Origin: Drosophila pseudoobscura
Taxonomy: Eukaryota; Arthropoda; Insecta; Diptera; Drosophilidae
DNA length: 64,000 nt
Direction: 5' to 3'
NCBI RefSeq assembly: GCF_009870125.1
Contig: NC_046681.1
Coordinates: forward strand, 2,852,001-2,916,000
In this document: one piece after another, positions 47,216 to 61,349 of the stretch
How positions within the stretch are numbered: the stretch's first letter is position 1
How the letters are laid out: every line of letters begins with the position of its first letter
Program-made: the position numbers and the translations under genes
Notes under the pieces: model-generated
Seen by the model: only the letters and a program-made list of their open reading frames with translations
The model's database searches: none
Told to the model about the DNA's origin: nothing

Positions 47216-49062
47216 CGGCTGAATCTTAACCGATTGGAAGGAATTAATCAACAGCAATGGCGTTTATGTGCATAAATAATAAATTAATTTAAGCATAAAA
47301 TATTGTTCAAATTCACTCATGTATCCGAACAACTGATCTCTAAAGAAATCATATAAAGTAGACAAGTTATGACTGTTCGGGTGTAAACAGAGATCTGAAA
47401 TCCATTAAAAAATACTACAGCAAAACACAAGTTGAGAATACACTTAACCAACGTAGTCCTAAAATAACACTAATGTAAGCATGCACTCAAATAGACATCC
47501 GCAGTAAAATGTATCCCTTGCGTAGTCTAACGATAATTATAGAAATACAAATTGTACCTTCTACTTCATTGTCAAATCACATATAAGGCTCTGATTTTAA
47601 GAATAAAATTTAGTTTGAACTACAACTCAACTAGTTCATGGAAAAATGTGGCAGATCGAATTTTGGGAACTATGGTGCTTCGATTCGGCTGCAGCCGAAT
47701 CTATTAATTTAAGTTTGAATGAGAATTTCTTAACGCTTTTTTCGAATTCCAAAAATGTATAATTTCCAACTGTGAGGCATTGTACATACAATTTGGCAGC
47801 ACGTAATTTCTCGATAGTGCTTTCTTTTAACCCAATCATCGTCATTTCGGAATCTAGCCTGTGGTTTCATTCCGATTGAAATTCGGCCAGTTGGAGCTGG
47901 AAAATTTTGCGTAAAGCTCTAAAAAAAATTACACAAAATGTGAATAATTTGTAATTTTAATCCAATGGTTCAATGGCAAGGCGGATGAGATTTTGTAAGT
48001 ACTATGTAATTAATGTATAAAATATGTACACAGTTCTCGGGGATGTCTAGAATTGACTGCGCCTAGCACAGCTCTCGATCGGAATCATCGATGGTCAATC
48101 ATCAGAGTATATCCGGTATTGGCAAAGTTCCCCTGCAAAAGATAAAAGTAGCTGAATTTATAGGTATGTATATGTACCTACTGCATTGCTGTACGCACCC
48201 ACCATCTGCGGTATAGCGAGAGGTTCTGATCAAGATCATTTGAATAACTAATTGCCTCCATTATTTTTATAGGCACACAGGCGTAAAGATCTCACGGCTC
48301 AAATCTCCGAAGTTTAAATGTTAGAAGTTCGTTATCCTATTTAATCAAACTAAAAAGGATCGGGAATATTGTCCCTATCTGAAGTCCCCCAGTCCCACAT
48401 ATTTAGTTTTCTCACCCGATCTGGGCGATTCAATCCATTTTCACATCAACTGTAGTTTCTATGGCCATAATATAATCCTTACTATACTAAAAATCGGATC
48501 TCGCGACGAATTTAGTGTTAATCTAGTTTATATCATCGTCATCATCGTAGTCGTCCATTTCGTCGTCATACTGTCGGGGTCCACGGGTCACAACTTCTAT
48601 ACTTACATGACACACAGCTCTTCTAAAGTGGGAACACTCAAACGAGATTTATCTTTAATTTAATTTGAAATTCGAAGCAATTCGTCCTGTTTCACCTTAA
48701 GCCGTCCGTGCCTATACCACCTGATATGCAGCAGTTTATCTGCGTCGGGTATCAATTGCAGCCCCTCAGCAGCAATATCCCTTCAGGGAAAGCTCAATTA
48801 GTTCTAGTTCGATCTCTCCATCATTTGACTTCCATATGAACCGTGGATCTGAAAGGTGAATTTTACGTCACGGGCCTAAAATATCTTCAAATCCCCAAGA
48901 TCCTAAGAAGATTTAACAGTAAGAAAATGTTTCTGCATGGCTTTCAATGAAACAATCAACTTTTTCAAAATCTTTTTCAGAAAAAAGGTTCATATTTTAA
49001 TCAATTTCAGTTAACAATAAATTTAACTGGTAAAGTCCTTTTTAGCATATTCTGATTAATTT
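47216..49062. other. Intergenic; gag scrap at about 48735-48800
   Basis: No intact gene is seen. On the minus strand about 48735-48800 resembles the capsid segment of the 5.8-kb gag remnant (CTGAAGGG...GCTGCTGA...ATACCCGACGCAGATAAA). At about 48528-48600 (-) a short frame ends in an acidic tail (RQYDDEMDDYDDDDDIN, stop), perhaps the end of a gene fragment. Confidence 0.35.
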
Positions 49063-49320
49063 TCAGGGCAAATTGGTTTGGGCACTAGCGCCAATCTTTA
49101 ATGGTTTTGCCAGAGTCATATGTCTTCTGCTGAATTGTTCCTTCACCGACTCTGGCGTGACAGTACTTGCTATCTCCAGATATTGCACTGCTCGAATCTG
49201 GCCATTTTCTAGCACTGGCACGAGTCCTACACGAAGTCCCGGCACGACTTGTCCGTTACTTTGAAATTGTCCCTGAAATAATCCCGTCAGAACAATCAGC
49301 ACAAATAAACGCAGCTCCAT
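49063..49320 (-). CDS. Small secreted protein, unknown
   Basis: A single-exon frame of 85 residues. It has a textbook signal peptide (MELRLFVLIVLTGLFQGQFQ), then a short mature region (GQVVPGLRVGLVPVLENGQI, RAVQYLEIASTVTPESVKEQ), no further Cys, and ends KIGASAQTNLP. A TATAAA box lies 48 bp upstream of the ATG (49368-49373), giving a short 5' UTR. TATA-driven small secreted genes in flies are often tissue- or stress-regulated, but no function is claimed. I do not recognise the family. Confidence 0.6.
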   Translation of the reverse strand: MELRLFVLIVLTGLFQGQFQSNGQVVPGLRVGLVPVLENGQIRAVQYLEIASTVTPESVKEQFSRRHMTLAKPLKIGASAQTNLP

Positions 49321-49367
49321 TGTTCAACTGGTTCGGATGAGTATGAGCACAGACCTCTGGAAAAAGC

Positions 49368-49373
49368 TTTATA
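49368..49373 (-). promoter_or_regulatory. TATA box of the small secreted gene
   Basis: TATAAA on the minus strand within AAAATATAAAGCTTTT, 48 bp upstream of the start codon. This spacing fits a start site 25-30 bp downstream and a 5' UTR of about 15-20 bases. Confidence 0.55.
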
Positions 49374-50004
49374 TTTTGTACTCCTCGCGGTGGGTTACAA
49401 CTCTTGGTCTTCCTCCCAACCAGGGTGATTGTTCTGTTTCAGCGGTCATGATCCGCAAAGGTTGAATACCTCGACTGGAATAATTTAGCACTCTTCCCCA
49501 GCTCCATAACCAGTCGACACTTTTTGAAATGCTCATTTATTCATTCACACGAGATTTGACTCCTAAAGTCCCTTGCAGACTGCATTATAATTATTTACAT
49601 CTAAAGGGAACATTTTCCACCAAGCTGTAATTAAATTCGTTTCTTCAATCTACGTCAGATTCGATAAAACCCATATGACCATGTCATTCCGTCTTTAATA
49701 TTGCATACATATAAATACATACATATGTACATGTATATCTGATCCAATTGATATATTTTAAACTTGTTATGCTAATTAATTGATGTGTTAATTACAGGTA
49801 ACAACAGAAATATTTGGATATCCATTGATGCATTTGTTATTCAAGGCCAATCTACAAATCTACAATCTTAAACTTCCAGTATCGTTCCGACATGAGCATA
49901 AGTATTTTTGTTCCTTAACTAAGGCTAAAATCACTCGCAACTTGTTTTGGATTTCGTTTGTTAGCTCCACCATATCGGAACCGGTTGGTACTCAAAGTGA
50001 GCAA
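49374..50004. other. Intergenic, nothing recognised
   Basis: AT-rich. The frame at 49825-50007 (+) has no recognisable domain. Confidence 0.4.
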
Positions 50005-50797
50005 TAAGCGCAAAAGAAACGAGGGGGAACGTTGTGAGTTGCTGCGGACACCGCAATTCTACAGTTATACCCGATACTAAGTCAGTATGGCTCTCCTCCG
50101 GCAGACGGCAGATATAGTCATTCTCTATGATTCTGCGTTTTTAGTTTTCTCGAATCTGCAATATTGTGGATGCAACAGATTTTCGTCCTTTGTGGGGGCG
50201 GATGGGGGTGGGGCGAAATTCTGAGATATACGTTTTATAGTGACATCTTAAAGGAGTGTGTGTACCAAATTTGGTTATTCTGGCCTAAATAGTCTCTGAG
50301 ATTTGTGGTTGCCTCAGATTTTCGTCCTTTGCGGGGGCGGTAGGGGGTGTGGCGAAATTTTGACACAAAACGCTACAATAATTATACGATCTGGTTAAGA
50401 TTTTACACTTTAGAAGATATGGTCATCCTCCACGATTCTGCGTTTTTGGTTTTATCGTATCTTTAAAAATGTGGATGCCACAGATTCTCGTCCTTTGTGG
50501 GGGCGGAAGTGGGCGGTACGAAGTTTTGAAATATTTTTGTAGCAGTGACATATCACAGAAGTCTGGATCCAAAACATCGTTGCTTTAGCTCTTATAGTCT
50601 TTGAGCACTAGGCGCTGAAGGGGACGGACAGACGGACGGACGGACAGACAGACAGGGCTCAATCGACTCGGCTATTGATGCTGATCAAGAATATATATAC
50701 ATTATGGGGTCGGAAACGATTCCTTCTGGACGTTACACACATCCACTTTTACCACAAATCTAATATACCCCAATACTCATTTTGAGTATCGGGTATA
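50005..50797 (+). mobile_element. DINE-1/mini-me-like Helitron copy I (forward)
   Basis: Has both ends. The left end is AACGAGGGGGAACGTTGTGAG...TTATACCCGATACTAAGTCAG and the right end ACTCATTTTGAGTATCGGGTATAAAA. The interior has three CCTTTGYGGGGGCGG modules and a GTCY array (50622-50655). The GA-rich block seen in copies B and H is deleted. Length is about 790 bp. Confidence 0.85.
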
Positions 50798-50959
50798 AAA
50801 AAGTAAAAAATCTGGCAGGTTCCGGTTTTCACTTACTTTTGCGTTTTCAGCCCCAACGTACTGCCACATGTACTGCTAAACGCACAATTTAATGCTGTTG
50901 GGCGCACAGTGTATTGTGTAGGGTATTGCGCTGATAAAATCGTCTATTATGTGTAACTA

Positions 50960-51110
50960 CATTCTATGTATCAATAACCGACTCGGGGTGCGCCAGCTGT
51001 CAGCACAAATTCGAAAATTATTGCTGCCCTCACCAATTATTTCCGACCAAAATGTGAAGAAAATTAGTTATAAAGAAGGTAGCTTAAATTGCCTGGTAAT
51101 GGTGTCAAAC
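50960..51110 (+). repeat. Unnamed dispersed repeat (match to 18740-18860)
   Basis: CGCCAGCTGTCAGCACAAATTC...ATTATTGCTGCCC...ACCAATTATTTCCGA...TTAAATTGCC parallels the 18.75-kb segment at moderate identity. The family is not recognised. Confidence 0.5.
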
Positions 51111-51783
51111 TTATGTTAATGCGTCAATTAGTCATCTATTTTTTCATTTTGCGATTAAGATTCGTTTTGTTGTACGAAAAGCTGTTTGCTTTTAATTTTT
51201 TGCAAGGAAAATGTTTCCATTTTGAAAACGGGAGCTTGCAAAAGAATATGGGAACATATTTGAGAACATATTCCACCAACAAATATTTAACAATGGTCTT
51301 AGGATGTAATGTACATCTTAAATTAAATTAAGTCTTTATAGGAATACAACAAAATTGCATAGGAGAAATATCAATTACGAAAACGTGACGTCGTATTTAT
51401 ATCTAAACCCAAAACCAAAAAATATTTCAACAGAATAGAAATGTCAGTAAAAAAGCAACTACGTAAAAATTATGATAAAACGAATGCGATGAAATAAATT
51501 ACTATCTGACACATACGAATAAAGACACAAAATTTTTTATTTTGCTTCGAATTTAAATTTAAACAGTGGGTGAATTGACCAATCTAGCATAAGAAACTTC
51601 TTTTGTGAAATGCGGAATTTTTAAAACTTTTTTTTTAGAATTCTTCCAACAGATTTAAGTTTTGTTTTTTTTTTGTAATTTATCTTTTATTTAAAAACTT
51701 TCAGCTACGCTACGCAGATTGTGAAGTGAAAAATGTTTTCTGTATTTTCTGAGGTAGGTACTTTCGAATAGTAATTATTTTTA

Positions 51784-52895
51784 GATCCGCGAGTAACAGC
51801 CCTCTGCAGGTGTCACACGGTCTACTTGATCATACTGCACCTAATAAACCCGCGGTCATACTGCTGGTCGGCGTCGCAGTTTTTTACTTTTGTTTGAATT
51901 TTAAATTGAATAAAAATTTAGCAAATAAAATAGCCATTTAAATTCGTTGCGTCAAGTGTTACATATTGTGTGACTAATACGTCCCACGCATAACATAACC
52001 CGCAAAAGAAAATAAACAAATGCAGTGTAATTCACAGCTTGTGGCCGCGTCATGTGTCATAGCGCTATTGATGTCGACGGCGCAGGCAGGACTGCAGCCA
52101 GGTGGCAAGATAATCGAACTGGACGAGGATAATTGGCACTTGATGCTCAAGGGAGAATGGATGATTGAATTCTTTGCCCCTTGGTGCCCGGCCTGCAAGA
52201 ACTTGGGACCCACTTGGGAGCGGTTTGCACGCGTTGCAAAAGATGTCAAAGTGGAGGTAGCCAAAATGGATGTGACGTCGTCGAAGAAGAGCCGGAAGAC
52301 GAGAAGGAGGACGATGAAGCCGATGATGATGGTGAGCCGGAGAAGACCGACAAAGAAGTAGCGAAGCAGGGTGGCGATGCCGTGCCAGAAAAACTCGAAA
52401 AGACAGACCAAGTGCGCAAGCGCAAACCTCGTAAGGCGGATTAGATCCAGTCGGTCTCAGTAATTGGACCAGCAGCAAAAGACTAACGAACTGAAATAGA
52501 ATCGAGAAAAAAATCGCATTTTTCAAAGCAAATCGTTTTCACATATACTTTCAGCATGTCAGGTCCTCTGCTCTGCGCACAAAAAAAAAGATTTTCCACA
52601 CTTAATACCAGCATTAAAAGCAAAGCCAGTTTCCACGTGCTATGGCACCTTAACATGTATTTCTTAAATATGGAAACTATAAACGAAACGTAACAATAAC
52701 TACTTTAACCTTAGTCGTACACTTTCATTTTTGTTGCAAAAGCCTTGTGTTCATAATTGTTTTCCTTCTCGATAATGTAATAATAAATTCTCTAAGCATT
52801 TCATTATGTATTTGAATTTAAATCAAATTTCAAAAAGGATGTAATTGCATCTCCACTTGAAAGATGCAGTAATTGCATATCAACGTTCAAATTAT
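51784..52895 (+). repeat. Repeat unit split by the TMX-like gene copy
   Basis: 51784-51839 and 52841-52895 match adjacent halves of 8199-8305. The 1.0 kb between them carries the TMX-like copy. This implies insertion of that kilobase into an existing repeat. Confidence 0.5.
52020..52444 (+). pseudogene. TMX1-like thioredoxin protein, internally deleted copy
   Basis: 52020-52280 encodes a signal peptide (LVAASCVIALLMSTAQAG) and the first half of a thioredoxin domain with the redox site EFFAPWCPACKNLGPTWERF. In a different frame, 52285-52444 encodes the acidic and basic cytosolic tail of TMX-type ER proteins (VVEEEPEDEKEDDEADDDGE, ending VRKRKPRKAD, stop). The rest of the thioredoxin fold and the transmembrane helix are missing, and the junction near 52284 shifts frame. 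No introns remain. A polyadenylation signal (AATAAA, about 52786) is kept. It is most simply a processed copy that later lost its middle. Confidence 0.75.
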
Positions 52896-53689
52896 ACAGC
52901 TTTAGAAAAGAGTAAAAATGTTGTGCTGCACTTAATGCCGTTTGCTCGACCTTCGTAGTTATATATTTAAATCTTTTTCAAATCTTAAAGTAAATGTAAA
53001 TAGCGACGGGAAACCAAAATATTTGTCGTTAAGGCCAGACAATTAAAACTGACAAGTCAGCTGAAAAATAGCACCAAGAATACAAAGAAGCTGTTCAAAA
53101 TTAAAAAATATAAGAAGTCAACTTTTGCAAAAATGGTGTATCCTGAACAGCACAGTGACAATAATTTTATTTGGTTGCTTTATTAAGGCTTTTGTTTATA
53201 CGAATACATAGTTTATGGAACTGAACTGGCCTGTCCCAAAACACATTAAACCGCCTCCTCCGGAGTAGTGGACTACAAACTAATAACTGACATCTGGCGC
53301 ACTCCCGTGCGATGCGACGCGGATTCGTTTGGGGATAAATACGAAGACGAAGTACGAGTATACGAAAACATACGATACGATACAATATACAATTAGGGGT
53401 GTAAAATAATAACTCAACGTGTATAAAATAGAAACAGAACAGATCTACAAACTAGGGTCGATTCGGTTAAAGCAAAGCGGTCAAGCGGATACGCGGCTAA
53501 CGGTAGCGGGTAGCGGATTGTCGGATGACCTGAATGGCATCATCCAATTACGAAACATTCTTCTGTTCTTTTAGTTTAAATCTTAGTTATGGTCATGCCA
53601 CCGGGAGAGGAGAGCCCTGCCCCGCGGCGGAGATGCCATTTACTGTTGTCATTTGGGGGTAGACTATGGACCGATGTGGATCCGGGGGC

Positions 53690-56460
<2,771 letters not shown>

Positions 56461-56490
56461 TTCTATTTAACATCCATTGCAGGAGAACGT

Positions 56491-56965
56491 TTGCCCCCCT
56501 TCCACACTGCAGCAGCGCACCTCGTACTTACACAACATCATATTCAACAACAACCTCCGCCCGGTAGCATGTCTCCTGGCAACAACAACAACAGCGTAGG
56601 AGGAGGAGGTGGTCCGCGAAAGAACATGCTCGGGAACAGCAAAAGCAACAATCAAAATCCTCATCTGTCGCCGGCCGGTGGAGGTCTCGGACTGCCCACT
56701 TCGCTGCAATCGGCCTCCTCATCGGTATCGGAAACGCTAGCTCACTCGCTAAACAGTGCCAACTCGGGTCCTATCGGCCGCCTCTGCCAGTCGAAGTTCC
56801 AGTCCTGTCCGGCCCGGTGGGAAGCTGCTGTCTGTTGTCCAGCCAGAAGACCAGAGACAATTGCAGGTCCTTAAACAAGCAGCTGCCCTGGAGCTATTAT
56901 TCCCACAGAACGTCGATACTTCCCATTCCTGCCGTTCCATTTATTACATATTATTTTCTTATTTA
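56491..56965 (+). pseudogene. Gln/Asn/Gly/Ser-rich gene fragment, unidentified
   Basis: 56491-56770 reads HIQQQPPPGSMSPGNNNNSV, GGGGGPRKNMLGNSKSNNQN and LPTSLQSASSSVSETLAHSL. The frame then shifts, and 56775-56950 reads AASASRSSSPVRPGGKLLSV and ALELLFPQNVDTSHS. The composition is that of an intrinsically disordered region of a larger fly regulatory protein. The frame change at about 56770 and the lack of a domain suggest a broken fragment. Identity unknown. Confidence 0.45.
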
Positions 56966-57097
56966 CTTATTAATGAAGTATGAAGAATTATTTCCCCTCG
57001 CCGGCGCCAAGGGGAGCTTATCTTTTTCTACAAGCTACACCAATAAATCAATAAATAAATAAATCAAAATCGCCGAATCGGTATCAGTTCAGTTCTG

Positions 57098-57163
57098 TTT
57101 CACCAAAGACTATACAATAGTATAGTATACAATACAAATACAATAGTATAGTCTTTGGTTTCA
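57098..57163. mobile_element. 56-bp miniature element, same family as 8817-9540
   Basis: 57103-57158 is an imperfect palindrome starting CCAAAGACTATACAATAG and ending CAATAGTATAGTCTTTGG. It is flanked by TTTCA at 57098-57102 and again at 57159-57163, a 5-bp target duplication. Its termini match those of the foldback element. Confidence 0.85.
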
Positions 57164-57829
57164 CAAAACTTGACTTGACAAGGTGCACTAGCCATACAGT
57201 GTTAGTACGCTTAAAGGGCGCGCACCTGTATGGAAAGTATGTATGTATGTACATATGTATGCGAGTATGATGGCTAAATCTCGAAATCTTGTAAGAAAGA
57301 CATGCACTCAATTCGAATTTTTTTCTGGTTCGTTGCTTTGATTTAGAGTATTTTAAGGTATTTCAACTTTTTAAAGAAGCTTGCTTTTGAATATGCTTAT
57401 GCAATGTAATAGCCGGATATATTTATGTACATACATATGTACATAAGATGTTTATAATTTAATTAGAAAATTTATGGGTATTGTCCATGAGAGTATTCAT
57501 GGTGCGACATGCCTCTACATTTTTGTCTTGCATATTCCCGTCGGAAAGCGCGCTATTGACAATTGATTTGAAATACATATGTACATACATATACATATGT
57601 AAAGCCATTCCATTTATATTTATGCATGTATTTTTTTTAGATATATATTTTTTTTCTTATAACGTATATTTAGATACATCATTATTTTAGTTATAATAAA
57701 CAAAGAAGTCGAGAACCGATTGCGTTTACAAAAATTTGTATAATTTATAATCAACCAAATAAGGAAATAACTGTGTAATTATATTATTGTAATATTTTAT
57801 ATTTTGTAATACAAATCAAACAAATAACA
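57164..57829. other. AT-rich intergenic with TATG repeats
   Basis: TACATATGTATG-type microsatellites at about 57235-57262 and 57420-57447. No gene is seen. Confidence 0.5.
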
Positions 57830-60205
57830 GCTCCCTAAACTCATGCCTAGCCAAAACTCTGGACAAAATCGTCGCAAAAAGGCTGTGGTGGTTTGTTTTA
57901 AATAACAACCTGATCCACAACAACCAACTAGGGTTCAAAAGAGGCAAATCTGTACTAGACAGTCTACTTTATGTAGACCACCTAGCTACCAGAGCTATCG
58001 CCCTGAAAAAACACCTCACAGTCATCTCGCTAGACTTCACCAAAGCCTTCGACAGAATTGGTATTCACACAGTATTAAACCAACTAAAAAAATGGAAAGT
58101 AGGGCCACGAATACTTAATTATGTTAAGAACTTTATGTCCAACAGGAAAATCCTCGTCAAAACCGGCAGAAGCTTATCAAATATCTTCCCTCTAAATAAC
58201 GGCATTCCCCAAGGCTCCCCAATCTCCGTCATCCTTTTCCTCATAGCTTACAACTCACTCACCGATATCATCTCCCTCCACAAACAAATCAAATTTTGCG
58301 CGTACGCCGACGACTTCCACCTACTCATCAATCACAACAAACAAAAAAGTCCCACAACTAACCTCCAAACAATATTTAACCAAATAGACGACTGGTGCAA
58401 TCACTCAGGCTCAATCCTCTCTAAAGAAAAATCCCAACTCCTCCATATATGCCGCAAACACAACTGCAAACCCAAGATACTCACCGGTGGCACAACCATC
58501 CAAGCTACCGACACACTCAGAATCCTTGGCCTCACAATCAACACCAAATACAACTGGATCTCCCACATCAACAAACTCAAAGTTGACCTTGCTAAGCCAC
58601 TAGGCATTATCAAACACCTCTCGTCCCTAAAATACAACTGCCACACCTCATCTCTTGTACAGATTATCAAATCCCTAATCATATCCAAAGTCGACTTCTG
58701 CCTCCCCATATACGGTTACGCACCAAACAGCCAGCTTAACCGGCTGAAATCTACGATAAACGCAGCAACAAGAGCCGCCCTGGGTGCATTCCGCACCACA
58801 CCCACTAACAACCTTCTATCCGAAGCCAACATACACACCTTGGAAAACAAGCGAGATTTTCTAACTGGCAAAATATTTAAAAACCTCATCCACGCTAAAG
58901 ACACCCCCCTAAACTTACTCCCAAAAAACCAAAAAAAAAACACAGACTGCTTAGCACGATTGACAGATCCAAACAAATTTTCCAGAATAACCTCATACCG
59001 TTCTCCCCGATTAAAACCTCCAACACCAATAAATTCAACACGACAACCATCCTTAAAGCAACCAACATCACCCTATCCAAACACGATAAAAACACCACCC
59101 CCCCAATAGTCTTCCACCAACTCTTCCACTCCATCAAATCCAACCTCCACCAACACACCTTCCTATACACAGACGGGTCCAAAGCAGCAGGCATTACCAG
59201 CTATAGCATCTGCAATGAGACATCAACCATAAAATCCGGACTACTTCCACAGTACTCCTCAGTCCTTTCCAGCGAAATCATAGCTATCCACGAAGCCATT
59301 TTACTAAGCCGCAACAAACGCGGAAGATACGCTATCTGCACTGATTCACTCTCCTCTATATCCGCAATTACCAATCCCAACAACTCCTCGTACTACCCCA
59401 CCACAATCCGTAACCTCGTCACCAAACTTTTCCCAAAAATAACAATTATATGGATACCCAGCCACATTGGCATAAAAGGGAACGAAATTGCTGACACCGC
59501 AGCCAAAACTACCTCCAAACTACCCCTCATATATACCCCCAATCATAATTCTAACGACATCTCACTATTCCTTAAGAAAATCCTCATATCCAAACAAACA
59601 GACCTCCTCACTAAGACTTCCCCCTGGTACCAACAAGTTATCAACCTATCTTCCACTCACCCTCCCCCCAAACTCCTAAACAACCTTAACAGAAGACACC
59701 AAGTCATCCTAAATAGATTAAGACTAGGGCACACAAGACTCACCAATGCCCACTACATGGATAAAACATCCTCCAACGCATGCCCACTGTGCCTCAACCC
59801 AACCATAGACATAAGACACATACTATACGCATGCCCCTCCCTCTCTCTTCAAAGATCCTCAATATTCCATAACACCGACCCCATGCAATACATCTCCAAC
59901 CCTAACAACAAAAACGCAAAAATAATCCTCAACTATCTAGACCAATCTAAAATCCTTCACAACATATAACCTCATAAACAACCATCCCTGTACATATACA
60001 TATACACAATTAGTATTTTAGATAATAACTCCTCCACAACATATAATAACGTATAGAAACAACCCTGTACATATGTATATAAGCACATACATCCTCAAAC
60101 GTAAATTAATACTATAGTGAGCTTAAGGCCTCAGCAGCTATAGCCCCACACCCTGTTAATACCTAGTTTTAACTAGTTATTAGCTTTATATAAATAAATA
60201 AAAAC
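57830..60205 (+). mobile_element. 5'-truncated I-clade LINE (reverse transcriptase + RNase H)
   Basis: One frame from 57838 to about 58920 encodes the RT: VISLDFTKAFDRIG, NGIPQGSPISVILFLIAYN and the catalytic FCAYADDFHLLI. After an A10 run near 58930 the frame shifts by one. It then encodes an RNase H domain (FLYTDGSKAAG, SSEIIAIHEAI, ICTDSL, IPSHIGIKGNEIADTAA) and a terminal zinc-knuckle-like CPLCLN...HILYACP, ending at a stop at about 59967-59969. The 3' end is TATAAATAAATAAAA. The start is inside the RT domain. Strong A/C bias in codons differs from the neighbouring genes. Apart from the homopolymer shift there is no clear lesion, so the insertion is young. Confidence 0.92.
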
Positions 60206-60457
60206 AGCTGTTATTGTTTTTTTTATTTTATTTATTTTATTTTATTACAGAAACTAGTTAGTCTCTGTTTAAAGCAATTTTAACAATATTTTCAGCTTGT
60301 TGTCTTCTTACAGAGACCAAAAATAGGTATCGCGATCGAGATATATACAAGACACAAATCATAAGCATGAATATGTCTAAAAGATATCAATCTGAGAAAA
60401 GGTCTTTAGTAATTACGTTCTTAAACAGCATCTTCATAATAAATTAACTAAATAGGG

Positions 60458-60815
60458 TATAAAATGGGCCTTCCTCCGGTTGACAAGCTGCAAGTAAGAA
60501 ATAACGTGACATTCCATACTCACTTACTTTGTCACTTTTTTTGTTTGACCTTTTTCGTTTAAACCTTGTTTTACACAAAAACCCAAAAAGAGCAAGTATT
60601 CAGAACAAGCCAGTCAAGTAGAAAATGGATTGATTAATCGGATAAAATTATGTGGGCAGGGTTGAGGGTTCTATCTAGCTAGTAGTAACATTTCAAGGAA
60701 TATCAAAAACGAAGAATATGTATAATTCAACTTGAATTCGTCAATATAATAACGGTATATTTCTGAGGGTCGGACAACGTTGGCAACTCTATGGCGTGAA
60801 ATTTGGTCACACTAA
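60458..60815 (+). promoter_or_regulatory. Dispersed promoter-like repeat, copy 3
   Basis: Starts GGTATAAAATGGGCCTTCCTCCGGTTGACAAGC, like copy 2. It has AATCGGATAAAATTATG and AATATCAAAAACGAAGAATATG, then CGGTATATTTCTGAGGGTCGG (60753) and a perfect motif 1, GGTCACACTA (60805-60814). Confidence 0.6.
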
Positions 60816-60989
60816 GCAGACTAATTAAATGGCCGTGGTAAAATGTGCATACTAAACCGTATTTATTTTGTACAAAATTCGATTAATTATATGTTTCCAT
60901 CACCGTAAAAAAATTCGAAAAATTTGGATTGACTTTTCCAAGAAGAGATGAGATAATGTTATAAGCTTGAACAGATCAGCTGAGCCCGT

Positions 60990-61335
60990 GAGAAATATAC
61001 CGAATTCGCTTAAACTGCGAATACACTATGCAAATTTTATCGCGGTCAATTTAACCTCTTGCTACTTAAATCTGAACAATCGACGGACGACAAAATCCAA
61101 TGCAAGACAATTAAGTAGAAACTTGATTCATCAATCGTATAAAACTATGTCAGCATAGCAAAATGTTCTACCTAGCTAGTAATATTCGACGGAATATCAA
61201 AAACGAGCAATATGTATAATGGAACTTGAATTCGTTAGTATATTTACGGTATTTTTTTTATGAGACGGTATATTTTGGTATATTTCTGACAGTCGGACGG
61301 TATATTTTAACGATAAATCCGCGGTCACTGATGGC
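60990..61335 (+). promoter_or_regulatory. Dispersed promoter-like repeat, copy 4
   Basis: Tandem to copy 3. It has GACGGAATATCAAAAACGAG, then five GGTAT(A)TTT-type elements between 61247 and 61308, and GCGGTCACTG (61321-61330), a degenerate motif 1. It directly precedes a possible first exon. Confidence 0.6.
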
Positions 61336-61349
61336 GTGCGCGTGAAATC

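Noticed and set aside
47636-47845. 69-codon minus-strand frame
   Set aside because: No signal peptide, domain or promoter; composition matches surrounding AT-rich DNA.
52065-52526. 153-codon minus-strand open frame with a hydrophobic start
   Set aside because: Antisense to the TMX-like copy, where the plus strand carries the recognisable WCPAC motif.
58401-59194. Minus-strand open frames of about 100 codons
   Set aside because: Antisense to the LINE reverse transcriptase, whose A/C-rich codon use removes stops from the other strand.
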